Origin: Cladochytrium replicatum
Taxonomy: Eukaryota; Chytridiomycota; Chytridiomycetes; Cladochytriales; Cladochytriaceae
Assembly: GCA_025526935.1 (NCBI GenBank)
Contig: JAHLKD010000050.1
Location: 306,947-370,946 of the forward strand
DNA: 64,000 nucleotides
Direction of reading: 5' to 3'
A program made the translations under genes and the position numbers. The first letter of the stretch is position 1; every line of letters begins with the position of its first letter. Below are positions 34,759-49,300 of the stretch, in pieces. The notes beneath the pieces are model-generated. The model ran no database searches and was not told the DNA's origin. It saw only the letters and a program-made list of their open reading frames with translations.

Positions 34759-35562
34759 ATGTCCTCCCAAACAACAACACCAGCAGCCCTCCATGATGGC
34801 CAGAAGCCCAAACGTGATATCGCGGCGATGGATCGTGCCATCATTACCGAGGTAACCGTCGTGCTTTTCCAACTGCTCCACTTCTAACTATCCATTCGAT
34901 TCTTCAACAGGCAACAAAATGGGGTGCAGCATGGGGTCTTGGAGCTAGTGCATTGACCGCCTGGGCACACTACCGCATTCCTTCAGTTCGAACACTGCGA
35001 TGGCCGTACAAAGTAATCACCGTCATTTTCGTCTCCTCAGGAGCCTTTTTTACTGTTGCTGGTTGGTGGATGAGACCAACGACATTTATGGCCCTTCTGA
35101 TCTCCAATTGTCTTTGCAACACAGACCGAGAGTCGATGATTCAAGACCGTCTTTATGCCCAACAGTACTCCATCACAGCACCCGCAGTCGAACCGCTGGA
35201 CAACGTCAACAAGTATTCCGCAGACTACATGTTGAAGTACATCCACCAGAACCGGTTTTCGCTTATAGGTGAGATTCTCACCCCTTTTTCGTGTGGCAAA
35301 CCCGACCTAAACATGATTTTGTTTTTAAGCTGGAACATGGGCTACCGCTGTAGGTGCAGGCCTCTTATTTAACTTTGCAAGACGGTCGGTCCCAATGGAC
35401 CAGAAGATTATTAGCACCCGTATGTTTGCTCAATCAACCGCCTTGGTAGCTGTTGGTGCACTTGGTGTTGCGGCGAGCGTGAAGTCACCACAGCCGGAAG
35501 CAATACAGGAGAAGAAAAAAGAGGATTGGGAGGTTGAGCTGGCACAGTTCAGGCGTCAATAA
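34759..35562 (+). CDS. RCF2/HIG1-type respiratory supercomplex factor
   Basis: Predicted inner-mitochondrial-membrane protein of the hypoxia-induced-gene family, which associates with cytochrome c oxidase supercomplexes. The product starts MSSQTTTPAALHDGQKPKRD. The N-terminal hydrophobic pair is WGAAWGLGASALTAWAHYRI and VITVIFVSSGAFFTVA. A soluble stretch follows (DRESMIQDRLYAQQ), then the HIG1-like pair WATAVGAGLLFNFARR..MDQKIISTRMFAQSTALV and VGALGVAASV, ending in a charged Lys/Glu tail with stop TAA. Three short introns are inferred, after ITE, after FFTVA and after RFSLI. Intact as spliced. Family call rests on the paired hydrophobic pattern and the QKIISTRMFAQ motif. Confidence 0.65.
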
Positions 35563-36022
35563 TTGGGACACTGTTGTTGGTCGGATGATTCTTTGCCGTA
35601 TCCGTTTTGTATTTTGTAATGCTGTTCTTCAATAACCTCTGAGAATGACACTGAACCTCAAGTGTAGCCATCTAGTAAACTTGTGACAAATAAGTTTACT
35701 ATTCGTAAGGAATCTAGTACAATCTCACCAAAACAAATGAAATAGTGATCGGCAGGAAGGAGTAAAACAAAAGAGAGATTAAGGATGGGCATTTGTTCAT
35801 TGTAAGTGTGCTAAACAGATGAAAACACCGGAAATCATTGTGTGCACTGACATAGGGCGATGTTGGAAACGTGAAAACTATCGCATCTCATACTCTTCTT
35901 GCCATCTCCGCTGCCCTTGGCCACCGGTTTGCTAGGCGAATAGGAGAGATATCTATCATCACTGAGCGATCTATTCGGAGCACAAATTCAAACAAATGAA
36001 AATTCCAGTGTGACGCTCGCCC
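35563..36022. other. AT-rich spacer, possible last exon of the minus-strand membrane gene
   Basis: Mostly AT-rich non-coding sequence. On the minus strand, a GTAAGG donor at about 36023 and a CCTAG acceptor near 35933 could splice in a basic tail (KPVAKGSGDGKKS); without the splice the upstream gene stops at once with TAA. Confidence 0.35.
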
Positions 36023-36531
36023 TTACCGGCCACTAACGTACGACGCCGCACCCATCACAATTGACGACAAAATTGCCATCTCTGCAGCAACAAAGAAGGC
36101 AATCGCAGTAAAGTTGTAGTTTGCGCTGCCGACGGGCGTAGCCGTCGAAAACAGCGACTTTGTTCCGCCAAATCTAATTACATCAAACGCTAACAGTGCG
36201 GACTATATCGTGTCAGTCAGCGGTTTAGTAAACTTACTGTACGCGATTTTGATGTCTTACACACCTTGTAACATTCATACAGTATCGTTGCGAGCCCACG
36301 TCTTCCGGAATGTAGACATGCCGCTCACGCGAATCCAAACCAAAAAGCGTTCCCAGCTCTTGAAATCAGGAAGGTTCGTCCCAATGCTTGGACGAGATAT
36401 CTGGTAACAACGGGGTACTTGGATGTGCCCCGTTTGTACAAGTCTAACAATCGTGAGTAATTGAACGCAATTACACCATATTTCTTGTAACATGCTACAA
36501 AATCCGCATGCCTAAGTTCAGTCCTACACAT
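36023..36531 (-). CDS. Small predicted membrane protein
   Basis: Not recognised. Two exon-like pieces: an N-terminal part with KKYGVIAFNYSRLLDLYKRG and VTRYLVQALGRTFLISRAG, then, after an intron of roughly 100 nt or more (GTGAGC donor), TAIAFFVAAEMAILSSIVMG as a clear membrane segment ending SYVSGR. Start ATG at 36531 (MCRTELRH) is provisional and overlaps, on the other strand, the 5' side of the HMBS remnant. The acceptor could be either of two AGs near 36170. Confidence 0.35.
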
Positions 36532-36588
36532 GAAGACACTGCCGCGACTCCACAGACCCCAGCAGACTCCCTCCCCACCACAAAGCGC

Positions 36589-36790
36589 ATGGCTCCCTCG
36601 CGCTCCAAAATCGCCATCGGCTCACGGGAGTCGCAACTCTCCATGGTTCAATCCAAACATGTCCTTTCCCTTCTGCGCTCCCTCAACCCAGACACAGAAT
36701 TCGAGATCCTGGGATGACTACTCAAGCAAACGAAGTCCTCGACGTCGCATTGAACAAAGTTGGCTAGACCATTGTTTAAACCAAGAAATC
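36589..36790 (+). pseudogene. Hydroxymethylbilane synthase remnant
   Basis: N-terminal fragment of porphobilinogen deaminase (haem biosynthesis, cytosol). MAPSRSKIAIGSRESQLSMV is the characteristic start, followed by LRSLNPDTEFEIL. After ...EILG one base appears lost, because the conserved continuation MTTQANEVLDVALNKVG is in another frame from 36712. That frame then meets TAG and TAA where functional enzymes read GEKGLFTKELE. The substrate-binding core and cofactor cysteine region are absent downstream on this strand. An ATG at 36508 extends the frame upstream by 27 residues. Indel plus nonsense make this a pseudogene. Confidence 0.75.
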
Positions 36791-37589
36791 TGAGCTCTCT
36801 CCCTGATGAATGATTCTTCGCATCATGCAACCTCGAGGCTCAAGGTGGCTGGCACGTGAACTGTGGCGGTGGGCTGTCTTCACCGGCCACAATCCATGCT
36901 CGCCTTGGCTTCTCTTTCTCGCTGTTGTGCTTTAGCGTCGTATTGCGCCGCCAACGTCTCGGCCCAGCGCTCGCTGGTTACACTCACATCATACTCGCTG
37001 GCTCCACGATCACTGCCGGCGATCCACTCATCACAAAACATCCGCTCACCGACAGCACTGATCGGCACAGTGCAAACTCCATCGTCGTTGCTGCTATCTC
37101 GATCGGTCACGTTTGGAAGGGAGTACCAACCCTCCAACTTGCGGCGCAAACGACGCTACGGATTCCTTGCAAGGTTGAAAACCCTGAACGGGAGGAAAAT
37201 TCTAAAGAGAAGGATACTGAAAGGACGAAAGTACTTGACGCACTAAGAAGATGGACAATTACAGCATTTTAGTGGCTAAACATTATGCAAATACAAGGTT
37301 TCTGGAACATCAACTGCTCACAGTGCCTTCACCAGCAATGTCTGCCCGCTGCAAATCCCCAGTGCCTTTGAACTTTCTGTGAACTCAAAGGTCGAAACAG
37401 CCCTTCCTCATCCTCATATCCAACCACAAACATCTTGACAATGCCCTGTCCAATCCCGTCTTCCTCCTGTCCAACCAACCCAAGTTGAGCAACTGCATAC
37501 GCATCCTCGTTGATCTGTCTCTTCAACATGTCCACCGATATATCGAGCGTTGAAACTTCGATGCTCGCTCCAACTACCGAGGCATCATA
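36791..37589. other. No convincing gene; possible inverted HMBS scraps
   Basis: No frame gives a coherent protein. A minus-strand frame (36880-37149) contains [10 protein letters not shown] and [12 protein letters not shown], which loosely resemble the HMBS cofactor motif EGGCxVPI. If real, this is an inverted piece of the neighbouring pseudogene. A second minus frame (37329-37535) is not recognised. Confidence 0.25.
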
Positions 37590-38375
37590 TCATTGAATGT
37601 TGGTAAAGTATCTCACTCCCTCTCCGAGTCCACTGACGGATGGGAAATGTGAGATTCGCTCCTTGGCAGATTTGCGGGCCCCCTTAGCGCACTGGGCATT
37701 TGTTGTCTCTTCATGAACTATGTCGTCGATATCGACGGGAGTTGTGTCGGCCGGATCGTCCTTTTTTTTGTCGATGCAAGGATGTATAATTGCTAAGTTT
37801 TCTGGATCGCAAGAAATCCCTTACCGAGTAGATGTCGTTCATTGCATCGTTCATTGGATATGAGAAACAATTGTCAAGTCGGTCTACGACTGCGGTCAAC
37901 CATCTTAGCTCACCCATCTCTTCGATAAGTTCGTACTCATTCATGCTCGCGATATATCTCTAGGTTCTCTTCTTCGTGTCTTCAGGCTGTTCTCTCCATT
38001 CGCACACCTGAATCCGCTTGATTCCTTCCATCTCTGCTCGGTTGATCCGCCCTCATCATCTAACATGAAGTTGCACACGTCAATGTCGCTACATCTGAAG
38101 CAACACACTCAACATCTTTGCTGATCTTTGGTTGCCAATTTCACTTTAGCTTCTAGATTTCTTCTCGATGCGGAACGGTACGCCGCAAGTTGTTTTGCAA
38201 CAATACCGGCTTTGCTATCCTCTCCGCGGTGAGCGTAATCCCTGATCTGCGTAATCAACATCTTTTCTTTTTGCTCCAACTGACCCCGATCTCGACCCAA
38301 TCCCCGCAAGCTCCGCTCCGTTTCTCTCTTGGCTCCTTCCAGCCTAGCTTCCTCCTCTGGGCCGACAGACTGCAT
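37590..38375 (-). pseudogene. CHMP2/Vps2-like ESCRT-III remnant
   Basis: Resembles CHMP2B-type ESCRT-III subunits that remodel endosomal membranes. The N-terminal helical hairpin is good: RETERSLRGLGRDRGQLEQK, EKMLITQIRDYAHRG and IVAKQLAAYRSASRRN (38109-38375, start ATG at 38375, MQSVGPEEE). The frame then hits a stop. About 170 bp further on, PMNDAMNDIYS, spliced to DDPADTTPVDIDDIVHEE, matches the CHMP2B C-terminal MINDTLDDIF..VNQVLDE region. The middle helices are not recoverable and no simple intron links the two parts. Probably a decayed copy; a divergent intact gene with unseen introns is the alternative. Confidence 0.5.
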
Positions 38376-38992
38376 TGGGTTGAAAGCACCCCGGCGAAAT
38401 TCATCGTGGAATTTAGGAAGCAATGGCAATGGTCGAGGGTGACCCGGCTGGAGAGCGGCGTCGTTGGTACATATTCTGTGGCACCCACATATGTTTGCCA
38501 TGGACATGTGCACGACGATGTTATAACGCTTTTGGTGATCATCCATTGACTTTACCGAACATTCACCAAGTGCCACTACTTCTTGACGTAAGCTGTTCTG
38601 TACCTTTCCAGCTAACTTGTGCCCAGCCTACCCCCGAAAACGTTTCTATCAACTACAATTCGCCCGTTAGGGAGATTTCAAATTTGAGCTCTTGCCGACT
38701 CATTTTTGCGCAGGTTCTGTTTCTTCATCCACAATAAGAGGGAATATACATCCGACTTTCCAATTCTTGATGTTCAGCTGAAGTTCTTTGGTCTTCACGA
38801 TCCTTTGGATTTGTTTTTACCAGCAGATTTGATAGCGAGACAGACCTCGCATTGAAGTGCCAAAGGCTTCAAGTTCCAACTTAATTAGATCAAAATCATC
38901 AATCCAATCCAGCGTCCCGCTCCCCTTTTTTGATGAGCGTGCATTCATAGCGACTCTGCAGCTGCCCGCAATTCGTCGGTGCAAGCCACAAT

Positions 38993-39926
38993 GAAACGCA
39001 CACTTCCTTTTGGGCACAACTTATTCAGATCGGCGGTTTTCGGTCATGTTAGAAGGTACAGCGCGTATTCCTCTCCGTTGAAAACCAACACGGGTCGACG
39101 GGACGGAAGTTGCAATGTTTGCAGCATCAGCAGAAAGGTGGTGGGATCCAAATAGGCCGTCCTTTGCTGCACTTAATGAATCCTGCGAGAGTCGGATATA
39201 TTCGTGATTTTGTGACGAGTCACGTCCAAACCAAGTCGAGCAACGATATCTCACATGTGTTGAACGATTCTGCTCGGCCTCTCGCAGGAGCGTTCTTGAT
39301 ATGGGATGTGCAGGGGGGTGGGGGGCATTTTATCAGAGGTGAATATGCCGTGCTGCGCTTGAAACATATCTAATCAATCATTTAGTCGCTCGCACGTATG
39401 GGGGCCACAGTTGTTGGCGCGGATGCAGCATGCGCGAACGTAGAGATGGCTTGATGGCATGCTGCGCGAGACCCTTCGCTCAAAGTTGGGGAAGGGTCAT
39501 TTGAATACAGAAACACAACTGCAGGTAGGATTTATCTATATGGGCAGTCATATTTCTAATTACGTCGACTCAGAACAACTTGCCGCCAATGGAGAACAAT
39601 TCGATTGCGTCATTGCGTCCGAAGTTATAGAGTATGTTGAAGATCAAGCAGGATTCGTACAGGTCTGCAGCGATCTCACAAGGGTATGAGTTCTCATGGG
39701 TTCTTCCCAAGTGATGACTTTGTTCTCACATACTCTCCAGCTTGGTGGTACAGTAGTGTTTTCGACAATCAACAGGACCGCCTTGTCGTATGTGTTGACC
39801 ATTGGAATGGCAGAGAAACTTCTTCGTCTGGTTGATCCGGGAACGCATAATCGCGAAATATGTGAAACCAAAGGAGCTAGAACGATGCTAGATGCGAAGT
39901 TGCGGACTTTTGTGGATTGCATGTAA
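38993..39926 (+). pseudogene. COQ3 ubiquinone O-methyltransferase pseudogene
   Basis: Remnant of the mitochondrial SAM-dependent O-methyltransferase of ubiquinone synthesis. It starts with a transit-like MKRTLPFGHNLFRSAVFG. The family blocks follow in order but in changing frames: EVAMFAASAERWWDPN, then HLMNPARVGYIRD, then LDMGCAGG and GGILSE, spliced to SLARMGATVVGADAACANVE, then FDCVIASEVIEYVEDQAGFV, and GGTVVFSTINRTALSYVLT..LRLVDPGTHN. Shifts are needed near 39090, 39165, 39320 (inside a G-rich run in motif I) and 39860. An in-frame TGA at 39452-39454 interrupts VEMA|WHAARDP, where an Arg codon CGA would fit. Two plausible introns remain (39340-39383 and 39526-39570 approximately). Multiple independent lesions make this a pseudogene. 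Confidence 0.78.
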
Positions 39927-43115
<3,189 letters not shown>

Positions 43116-43430
43116 CCAAACATTGCTGGAGTGAGGAGAAGTTATCTGTGCCATTATAAGTATTTATATTCTTTGCATAATTGTGAAATGGATCATGACA
43201 TAATAATATACCTCTTAATAAATACATAATTGATCTCACCCTTTCTATCATTTTTAAATATGATATCCATGAACGCCACAAAGCAATGCACTCTTCATTT
43301 CTTTAACTTAAGCACAAAATTGAATATCATGGAAAGCTGCATCCTGCCTGTTGTGTACCAGCATACTGAAACAGAACATTTTGGCATCAATAATTTTGGA
43401 ACAGACTGAATTGTAAAGACACGAGACGTC
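43116..43430. other. AT-rich 3' flank of the forkhead gene
   Basis: Low-complexity AT-rich sequence with several AATAAA-like motifs (for example near 43216). No gene or repeat; the first transposon-derived repeat begins immediately after. Confidence 0.5.
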
Positions 43431-43815
43431 TGGGACAAGATCATGCGTAATCATATATTACATGAAAGAACTGGCATTTCTAACTATTGGTCATGAAGAC
43501 ATCCTCCTTTACTCATTGGAATCTAGTAGAGTTCTGCGAGTGATCACTTGAGAAAGAATGTGATGCTAATCAGTTTGCTGCTGACAGTTATATCATACTC
43601 GAGTACATCTCGTATGATATTAATGCAAGGTACTACAAATTTATTTCTAATAGAGAACATGTCATTGTAGACAAGATTACAGCTAATCTTCATGTTCTCC
43701 TCACAATGGTTATTGTGAACGATCTCTGGGATCTGTATCTCTCTAGTCGAGAGAATAATGTTTAGATTAGATATTCCTATAAATCTATAGTCACAGGTTA
43801 ATTATAAAGCCGAAA
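43431..43815 (+). repeat. Copia family C LTR-like repeat, copy 1
   Basis: About 385 bp closely matching 56383-56772 in the same orientation, starting TGGGACAA and ending AATTATAAAGCCGAAA. Both copies are followed, with differing short inserts, by the same leader that runs into a Copia-type gag, so these are probably LTR remnants. The start TGGGACA and the exact end are inferred from where the two copies diverge. Confidence 0.6.
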
Positions 43816-43887
43816 CGACAGTATATTTGAATTGTTTGCACAATTCAAAGAGCCTGTGGCGATATGAGATTTCGGGCTGTGGCGCAA

Positions 43888-44153
43888 GAGCGTGATTGGA
43901 GAAACACAAAACTCTGCACATACACACACCAACCTGACGCCTATCTCTAGCGCATGTCCCAGATCAGCAGCACTTAAACTGATCAAATCATATTGCCCTC
44001 AAACCAAACTTCGACATGAGAACCTCTTCATCTTTGATGGAGAGGATTATCATACTTGGCGCCTTCGCATGGAGACGGTCCTCCGTGGCGAACAACTCTG
44101 GGACTTGCTTCTGACTATTGAAGATCAATCTGATGTTGTGCCAAAATATTGAC
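43888..44153 (+). pseudogene. Copia family C gag fragment
   Basis: Leader plus the first part of a Ty1/Copia gag: LFIFDGEDYHTWRLRMETVL is homologous to LFVFDGENYHTWRLRMVAYL of family B in this window. It has no ATG in frame and is cut off at 44153, where minus-strand family A sequence begins. Confidence 0.65.
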
Positions 44154-45027
44154 TGCGTATGAAATATCCGGTCGTGTCTTGGTCGCCACGTATGATATCT
44201 TCATTAGCATTGATCGAAATTGTGTTGCCTCGGCATCGGACAGTGCTGGTGTGGTCTCATCAAAGACATATGATTTCGACATCGGTGTTTTGGTCGGTTT
44301 GATGTTGGTACCCCATAAATTTGCTTCTTCGAGGATCTTCTTTACGTACAATGCATTGCTAAGGAAATATCCTTCCGTTGTCTGCAGTAATTCCATCTTC
44401 AGAATCCATTTCGCCTTCGAAGTACTGCCTACTGTGAACCAAGTTTCCAAATCGGTCTGAAACCGATGATATGCGTTTGGATCTGTGGAAAAATGTAGTA
44501 TATCATCGACATGAACCGTAGTGTGTTCGCGGGTATTATTTGTTGGATTGTATCGCCAGAAATGACAGATGTCTGCAATATTCCTCACGAAACCAACACT
44601 GAGATATTGTTTCCAAAGAGTTTTGTACCATTCTCGAGCTGCCTGGTGTAGACCGTACAGACTTTTGATAAGTCTGCAGACGATGGGTCGATTCCGGAAA
44701 TCTACTTGTCTTAACCATGAGGGAGTTCGACGTAGTTCTCTTCTTCCAGTATTGCATTAAGATATGCACCGTTGATATCAAACTGGAATATGATCATGCC
44801 GACTAATGCTGCTAATGCAATCAGAAAACGGATCATGGAGGTTTTCGTAACTGGAGAATAGGTTTCATCGAAATCCAATCCTTCAATCTGTAAAAATCCT
44901 CGTACGACCCAACATGCTTTGAATCGAGTAATATTGCCATGTTCGTCAAGTTTATAAGTAAAAACCCATTTGCCCGATAATAAATTCCGTCCATCAGATA
45001 AAAACGTTTCTGCCCAAGTATTGTTGC

Positions 45028-45102
45028 CGACTAATTGTGTGACCTCCTCCCTCGACTAATTGCGTGACCTCCTCCCTCGACTAATTGTGTGACCTCCTCC
45101 CT
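45028..45102. repeat. 25-bp tandem triplication
   Basis: Three adjacent 25-nt copies beginning CGACTAATTG and ending CTCCTCCCT, the middle one with a single T-to-C difference. It lies in the reverse transcriptase start of the minus-strand Copia A copy (EEVTQLV region) and breaks that frame. Confidence 0.9.
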
Positions 45103-45923
45103 CATCGCCGCTAAACAGAATGGAGCATCATCGGATCGTGATAAAGCCTCACGAAGAGTCTTTGGTGCAGTCCGTAAATTTCCATTCGCAATTGGTTGTG
45201 TTGGATATGAGGAATCGGCCATCAGGGTCCAATCAATATTAGGGATCGGGTAAATAAGGAATTACGTTTCCTTTTGGCGTTCGACAAATTTGCACTTGTT
45301 TGGCGTTTTCGTTTTCTTGCTGCAAACGCTTCATTGACATCCTCTCCAATGAATTGAAGATCACTTTCGAGTTGTGCATCGTATTCCTCTACAGGAGATA
45401 CGGAAGGCAAATTGGAAGACGATGCTTCAGTACTGGATCGTGGAGTCGATAAATCAGCATTTGGGTTGTAATCAGCATCGTCTGGGTCATCATCCTTGAG
45501 TCCATGTAAACGTTCAACAACATGCATGTCACCGGCTTCTTCTAAACGGTAATATATGGGGTCGTCATTCGTATCCTCATTGATTTCTTCGTCTGCAACA
45601 GTAAACAGTAGAAATCGGGAAATTGTCTGAGACAAACTCAACAGTCGTCTTTTGCACCCCCCTGATCCCCAGTTGGTATTTGATCAACATCAAAATATGT
45701 CCCGGCCTTCAGTGGATATTGTACCGTAAGATCGTCGAGTAACTGTCAGGTAGGATTATAACCAACAAAAACTCCCTCGTGGAACGCAACATGAAACTAT
45801 TTGCCTATTGTGTTTGTCCGAAAATTGAGTGCTATGACGATCTTCAGGTCTTCACCCTTGTATCCGAGAAACAGACCTAGTTCAGACTTGTCTCGGATTC
45901 TGCGTGCCAACCTTTGTTTGTGT

Positions 45924-46366
45924 TGTTGAGTGTTGTTTCTTTCATAAAAGTTTTCCTTCTTTGTTTTTACTTTCTTCAAAAGAAAAAGTTCAGCTGAGGA
46001 TAACAACAGGATTATTGTTGATCCTCGGAATCGAACTTGCGACATGATGTTAAATGGCTTGTGGTTTAACCCACGACGCTAGCATTGTTGTTATCCAAAA
46101 TTTTCATTCCTGTTTCTATTTCGGCTTCATGTTCTTGCGACGAAAACTTCAAAAGCCAGCGTTCCAGAAAATTCCGGATCACCAGCAAACTTGAAGGGGA
46201 CTTACCAAAGGAGGAAGGAGAGCGCCGCTGCTGACGTGGCAAGGACAAATTAAGGGAGGCTTTGTTGGGAATGGGAGAACCTATAAAAAGGTGTGAGTCT
46301 TAAGCTTCCAATACATCGAACAAGTACCTCTTATCTGATCTTACCTGCCTACGACGAAATTCTACA
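45924..46366 (+). repeat. Copia B 5' LTR
   Basis: 443 bp with TG..CA ends. A TATA box (TATAAAAAG at 46282-46290) lies about 80 bp before the LTR end, suited to driving genomic RNA. An 11-bp inverted repeat (GGATAACAACA at about 45998, TGTTGTTATCC at about 46086) brackets minus-strand box A/box B-like motifs. Confidence 0.92.
46282..46290 (+). promoter_or_regulatory. TATA box of the Copia B LTR
   Basis: TATAAAAAG in the downstream part of the 5' LTR, duplicated in the 3' LTR at 51092-51100. Position fits transcription start inside the LTR. Confidence 0.6.
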
Positions 46367-46376
46367 TGGTAGCAAT
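46367..46376 (+). other. Copia B primer binding site
   Basis: TGGTAGCAAT directly after the LTR. TGGTAGC is the complement of a tRNA 3' end ...GCTACCA, as in fungal initiator tRNA-Met. It overlaps the first in-frame ATG of gag (46366); ATG 46375 is the next. Confidence 0.55.
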
Positions 46377-49300
46377 GGATTCTCGCTCTTCCCAACAACA
46401 ACCGAAACCAACGGCGCTCATGACCGGCAAAGCTCAGGATGACAATCTCTTTGTCTTTGACGGAGAGAATTATCATACCTGGCGACTCCGCATGGTGGCC
46501 TATCTCGAGGGCAAGGAGCTCTGGACAGTTGTCGACAAGGGACCAAATCCTGACCCACGACTGCGAACTGGTTTTGACGAGACTAGCAATGCTGGCAAGG
46601 CCGAAATCGCCGCCCATGAAGAAAGTGTTCTGGATGATCGCAAGGCCCGATCCAAGATCATCGGGAAGCTCAGCAACGTCGTACTTTCGCTTGTCACCAA
46701 CGCGAACACCGCAAAGGCGATGCTCGTAGCCCTCGATCAGATGTACCAGCGCCAGGCCAACGTCAACAGGATCACACTCCGACGCGAGCTAATGGGGAAA
46801 AAGATGAGTACCGGGTCTGATCTTAAGACCCACATCTCGGAACTTGCCATGATTGTCCAGAGACTGACCGCTATTGGTGATTCCATTTCCCCAGACCAGC
46901 ACATCATCTACCTGCTCAGCTCCCTCCCTCCGGAATTCGATACTGTGATTGCCACAATTGACGTTGAGGATGACACCCGCCAAAAGGACTACCAATATGT
47001 TGTCAGCCGACTTCTTGACGACGAAAGCAAACGACGAAGTCGCGAAAACGAGGAAGGTAACAGTCGAGATCAAGCTTATCAGACCTCCGGCGGCAACCAA
47101 CGACTTTGCTGGAACTGTAGCCAGCCAGGCCACTTCGCTGCCAACTGTCCTAACCAGACCTCGAGTTTGGGTGGTTCAAATCAAGGCTCTGGAAACGGAC
47201 GAGGTGGTAGCGGAGGTCGAGGAGGTCGAGGTACTGGAAGAGGCGGTCGAGGTCGAGGGAGCGGCGGTAGAGGACGCGGTCGAGGAAATGGAGGATCCAA
47301 CCGCAGTGGCGGAAGAAGCGGTGGGCACGCAAACGAAGTAACGCTACCTGCGATTGCGTTCATGGCTTCGGAGAGATTCTCTGATCGATCTTCTAAGTGG
47401 TTCTTCGACACTGGGGCTTCGCACCACCTGTGCAACGATCAAAGGGCGTTCATCGAGTTGCGGAAGATTACTCCGATTGAGATCGACACCGCAAATGCTG
47501 GATCAGGACTCAAGGTTGTCGGGATCGGAAGAGTTTGATTGCTGGTATCAGTTGGAGGGCGGGAGAGGGAGGTGATCCTTAGTGAAGTGTACTTCGCTCC
47601 GAACCTGTCTGACAACTTGGTATCATGGAATCGACTCATAGAACACCGTCTCAAGCTCTACGGTGCTGGCAAGAAGATCCAGATCGGTCGCAACAATGAG
47701 ATAGTCATGGAGTTCACACAAGATAAGACTTGCAACTTGTTTGCACTTGATCTGTCCCGATCGATCGCCAGGGTGGCACAACGTAACGACGCAACAGCGG
47801 ATCTCATCACTTGGCATAGAAGGTTCGGACATGCTGGATTCAATCGGATCGAGGAGGCCCAGAAGCTAGTTGAAGGAATGGAGATCGATGGAACTGAGAG
47901 GTTGGACCCTTGTCCGACCTGTGTGAAAGCTAAGTTGACCAGAACTAGCTTTCCACGGATCAAGGACATTGACGTTAATTCCCATAGCACCCTCTACATC
48001 GATCTCCAAGGACCAATAAAGCCGCCCACCTACGGAGGTGCAATCTATGCCGCGGTCGCAGCACACAGGAACTCTGGAGTCCTGGTTGTACGCCCCCTGA
48101 AAACCAAGGATCTGGCATTCGAGTTCAGTCAAGATGCCGTGCGAGAGATAGGACTCCTTACTGGCAAGGAGGTCCAAGTAGTTGTCACCGACAACGCAAA
48201 AGAGTTGATTTCACAAAAGTACGAGGCATGGGCACGGAAGCGCGGCATTCAACATCACACTACCATGCCGTACACCCCGATGCAGAATGGACCTGTTGAG
48301 CGAGCAAATCGGACCCTCCAAAATCTTACACGAGCTATGTTAAATGAGGCAGGGGCAAACAGCAAGCTATGGGGCGAGGCGATGGTAACAGCATGTTACC
48401 TAAACAACCGGCTCCCGCGCAAGATCGGCAAGACGAGTATTACGCCATTGGAGGCCGCGACAGGCAGAAAACCAAACGTCAGCAAACTGCGGACCTGGGG
48501 ATGCGTGGCATGCACGATCCCCTCCCATCAGGCAAGCTAGTGGATCGAGCGATCCCAGGAATCTTCGTTGGATACGAAGCATTCGGATTTCGTGTCTGGG
48601 ACCCGAAAAGGAAAGTAATGATGAGAAGCAAGTCGGTGGTGTTTGATGAGAAGCATACCTGGAATGAGCGAGCCCTTACTGATGCCCTTGAACTGGTCTC
48701 TTTCGAAAACCTCCCCCAACACAGAGACTCGGCAAAACCGCTCAAACACACCGACTTGGCCAGCAACAACAGCGACAGCGATGACAGCAGCTATAGAGAT
48801 AGCGACAGCGATGACAGTGAGGGGGAGGTCGAGACCAATTCAAGGGACAAGGACACGGAATCGGAGGACGACGAAGTAGAGGTGCAAGATCCTGGGCTAT
48901 TGAAGCGGAAACCCAGCACTAGTAAGATTCCTGTGTGCCGAGGAAGCCGAGAGAAAAGGCCAGTCGAACGGTATGGCTTTGAGAAGGTGAAACGAGTCGG
49001 ATCGGCACGAGTAGCCTCGAAAAGGAAGGTGATCTTGCACACGGAACCAAGGACGTATGAGGAAGCCATGGCGAGCCTGGAGAAGGACAACTGGACGGCT
49101 GCCATGCAAGAGGAGATCCTTGCGCATCGCGAGAACTCAACGTGGCGACTTGTACCGAGGCCTGCAGGGCGAAACATCATCAAGTCAGGCTGGGTATATC
49201 GCTACAAGACGAACGCCGAGGGGAAGATGGTTCGGCACAAGGCGCGGTTCATTGCGAAAGGATATTCGCAACGCGAGGGAGAGGACTTTGATGAGACATT

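Noticed and set aside
46020-46090. A genuine tRNA gene in the Copia B LTR
   Set aside because: Box A and box B spacing fits, but the five bases on each side of the T-loop do not pair and no acceptor stem forms.
47181-47435. Pro/Arg-rich minus-strand protein
   Set aside because: Antisense shadow of the Gly/Arg-rich tract in Copia B gag.
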